64,000 nt of DNA from JADJXM01 sp937967285. GTDB taxonomy: Bacteria; Acidobacteriota; Blastocatellia; RBC074. How positions within the stretch are numbered: position 1 is the stretch's first letter; each line of letters starts with the position of its first letter. This document shows, piece after piece, positions 59,827 to 64,000 of the stretch. The stretch lies in assembly GCA_050249535.1 (NCBI GenBank), contig JBFWQI010000020.1, forward strand, positions 1 through 64,000, given 5' to 3'. The position numbers and the translations under genes were made by a program. A model generated the notes under the pieces. The model made no database searches. It saw nothing but the letters and a program-made list of their open reading frames with translations, and was not told the DNA's origin.

Positions 59827-60402
59827 ATGAAGAGTCTCGCCGAATATCTTGAGGAAGCCGAGTCGAGCCACGGCCATATGTGTCCGGGCCAGGTGCTCGG
59901 CGTCCGAATGGCGATGCTGGGGTGTCGCGAGACCGGCATTGATGAGCCGAAGGTCGGCAAACGGCTGATCGTCTTCGTCGAGATCGACCGCTGCGCCGCC
60001 GATGCGATAAATACTGTGACGGGCTGCCGGCTTGGGAAGCGGACGCTCAAGTTCAGGGATTACGGCAAGCTGGCGGCGACTTTTCTGAATCTGGAGACGG
60101 GGCGGGCGGTGCGAGTCGTGGCGCTCGAGAGTTCGAGAGATCTGGCCTCACTGAAGTTCGGGCATCTGCCGACGAAGAAAGCCCGGCAGATGGAGGCATA
60201 CCTGACGCTGCCGGACAGCGATCTGTTCGAATGGTACGAGGTCGGTGTCGATCTGCCCGAGCAGGATCGGCCGGGGCATCCTCTTTCGAGAATTGCCTGC
60301 GAAGAGTGCGGCGAGGGGATCAACGACCGGCGAGAAGTGATTCGCGACGGGCGGACGCTCTGCCGGTCCTGTGCCGATGGCGGTTATTTCCGGAGGTTGT
60401 GA
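59827..60402 (+). CDS. FmdE-family protein with C-terminal zinc ribbon
   Basis: 191 aa. N-terminal FmdE domain (HGHMCPGQVLGVRMA; IDRCAADAINTVTGCRLGKRTLKF, putative Cys/His metal site) and a C-terminal TraR/DksA-like zinc ribbon (CEECGEGINDRREVIRDGRTLCRSCADGGYF). FmdE proteins were named after a gene next to formylmethanofuran dehydrogenase, but stand-alone bacterial copies are of unknown function and often linked to molybdenum enzymes. ATG at 59827 has GAGGTG 4 nt upstream; an earlier TTG overlaps the namZ stop. Confidence 0.82.
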   Translation: MKSLAEYLEEAESSHGHMCPGQVLGVRMAMLGCRETGIDEPKVGKRLIVFVEIDRCAADAINTVTGCRLGKRTLKFRDYGKLAATFLNLETGRAVRVVALESSRDLASLKFGHLPTKKARQMEAYLTLPDSDLFEWYEVGVDLPEQDRPGHPLSRIACEECGEGINDRREVIRDGRTLCRSCADGGYFRRL

Positions 60403-60456
60403 CCCGACCGGCACTGAAACGTTTCGGGACCTGAAAAACGGTCCTCCATCCTGAAG

Positions 60457-61397
60457 ATGGTCTTCCACAATCATCACGAACATCACGGGCATGACCATTC
60501 ACGGCACGTATCGCAGCGTTTGCTGGGAATCGTGCTCGGTCTGACCTTCGTCTATATGATCGCCGAAATTGTCGGCGGGTTGCTGGCCAACAGCCTGGCG
60601 CTGCTCTCCGATGCCGGTCATATGTTCACGGATGTGGCGGCGCTGGGGCTTTCGTTTCTGGCGATGCGATTCGCCTCGCGTCCGGCGACAACGAGAAAGA
60701 CATACGGTTTTTACAGGATCGAGATTCTGGCGGCGCTGCTCAACGGCGTGACGCTGATCGCGCTTTCGCTGTTCATTCTGGTCGAGGCGGTCGCCCGGCT
60801 ACGAGCGCCCGAGGAGGTGGACGGCCGGATGCTGGTGGTCGTCTCGACCGGCGGGTTGGCGATCAATCTGATCGCGGCCTGGCTGCTGGCGCGCGGGCAG
60901 CGTGAGAGCCTCAATATCCGCGGCGCTTTCCTGCATGTGATGGGAGATCTGCTGGGATCGGCGGCGGCGATCGGCGCAGGGCTGCTGATTCTGTGGCGCG
61001 GCTGGACGTGGGCCGATCCGGCCTTCGGCATTCTGATCAGCCTGCTGATCGTGATCAATGCCTGGCGGCTGGTGGTCGATGCCGTCAACATCCTGCTCGA
61101 AGGGGCTCCGGCTCACATCGATGCCGGCGCGGTCGAAGCGTCGATTCGCGAGGTGCGCGGCGTGCGCGATGTTCATGACCTGCACATCTGGACGATCACC
61201 TCCGGGCGCCACTCGCTGACAACCCACGTCGTGATCGGAGATCCGGCCGAAAGCTACAGGATTCTGAGGGAAATGCGCGAGATGCTCGAATCTAGGTTCG
61301 GGCTCGATCACACGACCATTCAGATCGAAGACCCCACATTCTCGACGGTGGTCGATTTCAAGGCCCGTTCAAACCTGAAGAAAGGCGCTGACAATTC

Positions 61398-61401
<4 letters not shown>
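60457..61401 (+). CDS. Cation diffusion facilitator (Zn/Co/Cd efflux)
   Basis: 314 aa CDF transporter, CzcD/ZitB-like, exporting divalent metals by proton antiport. His-rich N-terminus (HNHHEHHGHDHSRH), six transmembrane helices with the metal sites LALLSDAGHMFTDV and LHVMGDLLGSAAAI, and a C-terminal cytosolic domain (RDVHDLHIWTITSGRHSLTTHVVI). Stop overlaps the start of the amidohydrolase by 4 bp (ATGA). Confidence 0.92.

Positions 61402-64000
<2,599 letters not shown>

Noticed and set aside
59827..60402. FmdE-like gene as evidence of methanogenesis genes
   Set aside because: Stand-alone FmdE-domain proteins are widespread in bacteria, and no formylmethanofuran dehydrogenase subunit is present.

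Overview
This looks like about 64 kb of an Acidobacteriota chromosome, possibly Blastocatellia. The GC content is fairly high and the envelope is Gram-negative (BamD-like lipoprotein, Lgt, LspA, Wzt-type ABC ATPase, TatA). Two signature families of the phylum are present: TIGR03437-type domains (3767-6634 and the C-terminus of 36814-38244) and a VWFA-related secreted protein (43319-44293). I found no phage, integrase or transposase gene, no rRNA or tRNA, and no CRISPR array. I recognise 55 protein genes, most of them housekeeping.

Layout: glmU, yvcK and a thioredoxin-like ferredoxin (minus strand); a secreted beta-propeller/TIGR03437 protein; a GT9-like glycosyltransferase; icd-mdh (TCA cycle); greA, a PASTA protein, rpe, a BamD-like lipoprotein and a response regulator; valS-nadC-birA; an unknown gene with a TrmA-family RNA methyltransferase; comEC and comEA, convergent and overlapping; an AlbA/Schlafen-type regulator and tatA, divergent from a YtxH pair; ileS-lspA-lgt; a surface-glycan block (GT4-methyltransferase fusion, Wzt-like ATPase, possible HAS-barrel protein); a methyltransferase fused to extracellular-type domains, then a cytochrome-PQQ dehydrogenase; topA; a VWA protein; a histidine block on the minus strand (thiF-thrB-hisZ-hisG / hisD-hisC-hisB / hisH, with hisA further away); cax; a secreted HEXXH protein; a 1-kb non-coding region; namZ, an fmdE-like gene, a CDF transporter and an amidohydrolase; and a truncated membrane glycosyltransferase-like gene at the right edge.

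The unusual content lies between the genes. First, the non-coding region 57348-58378 holds two diverged copies of a roughly 200-nt motif. Each has a perfect hairpin with an identical CCTCACT loop but a different stem sequence, a GGTGATC/GATCACC closing helix around a second hairpin with a CCTCAC loop, and a conserved 3' tail. The paired substitutions point to a structured RNA I cannot assign to a known family. Second, at least four families of inverted-repeat elements fill the gaps: heptamer arrays (GTAGAAA / TTTCTAC), CGCCAAGA-type, CCGCAAAGG-type, and ACAGGATT-type elements with GTAACTRCTCAGCC-like ends and a conserved core. Most begin within a few bases of a stop codon, and in several places the repeat itself supplies the stop codon. 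They also interrupt the his operon and set the leaders of icd-mdh-greA, valS and ileS.
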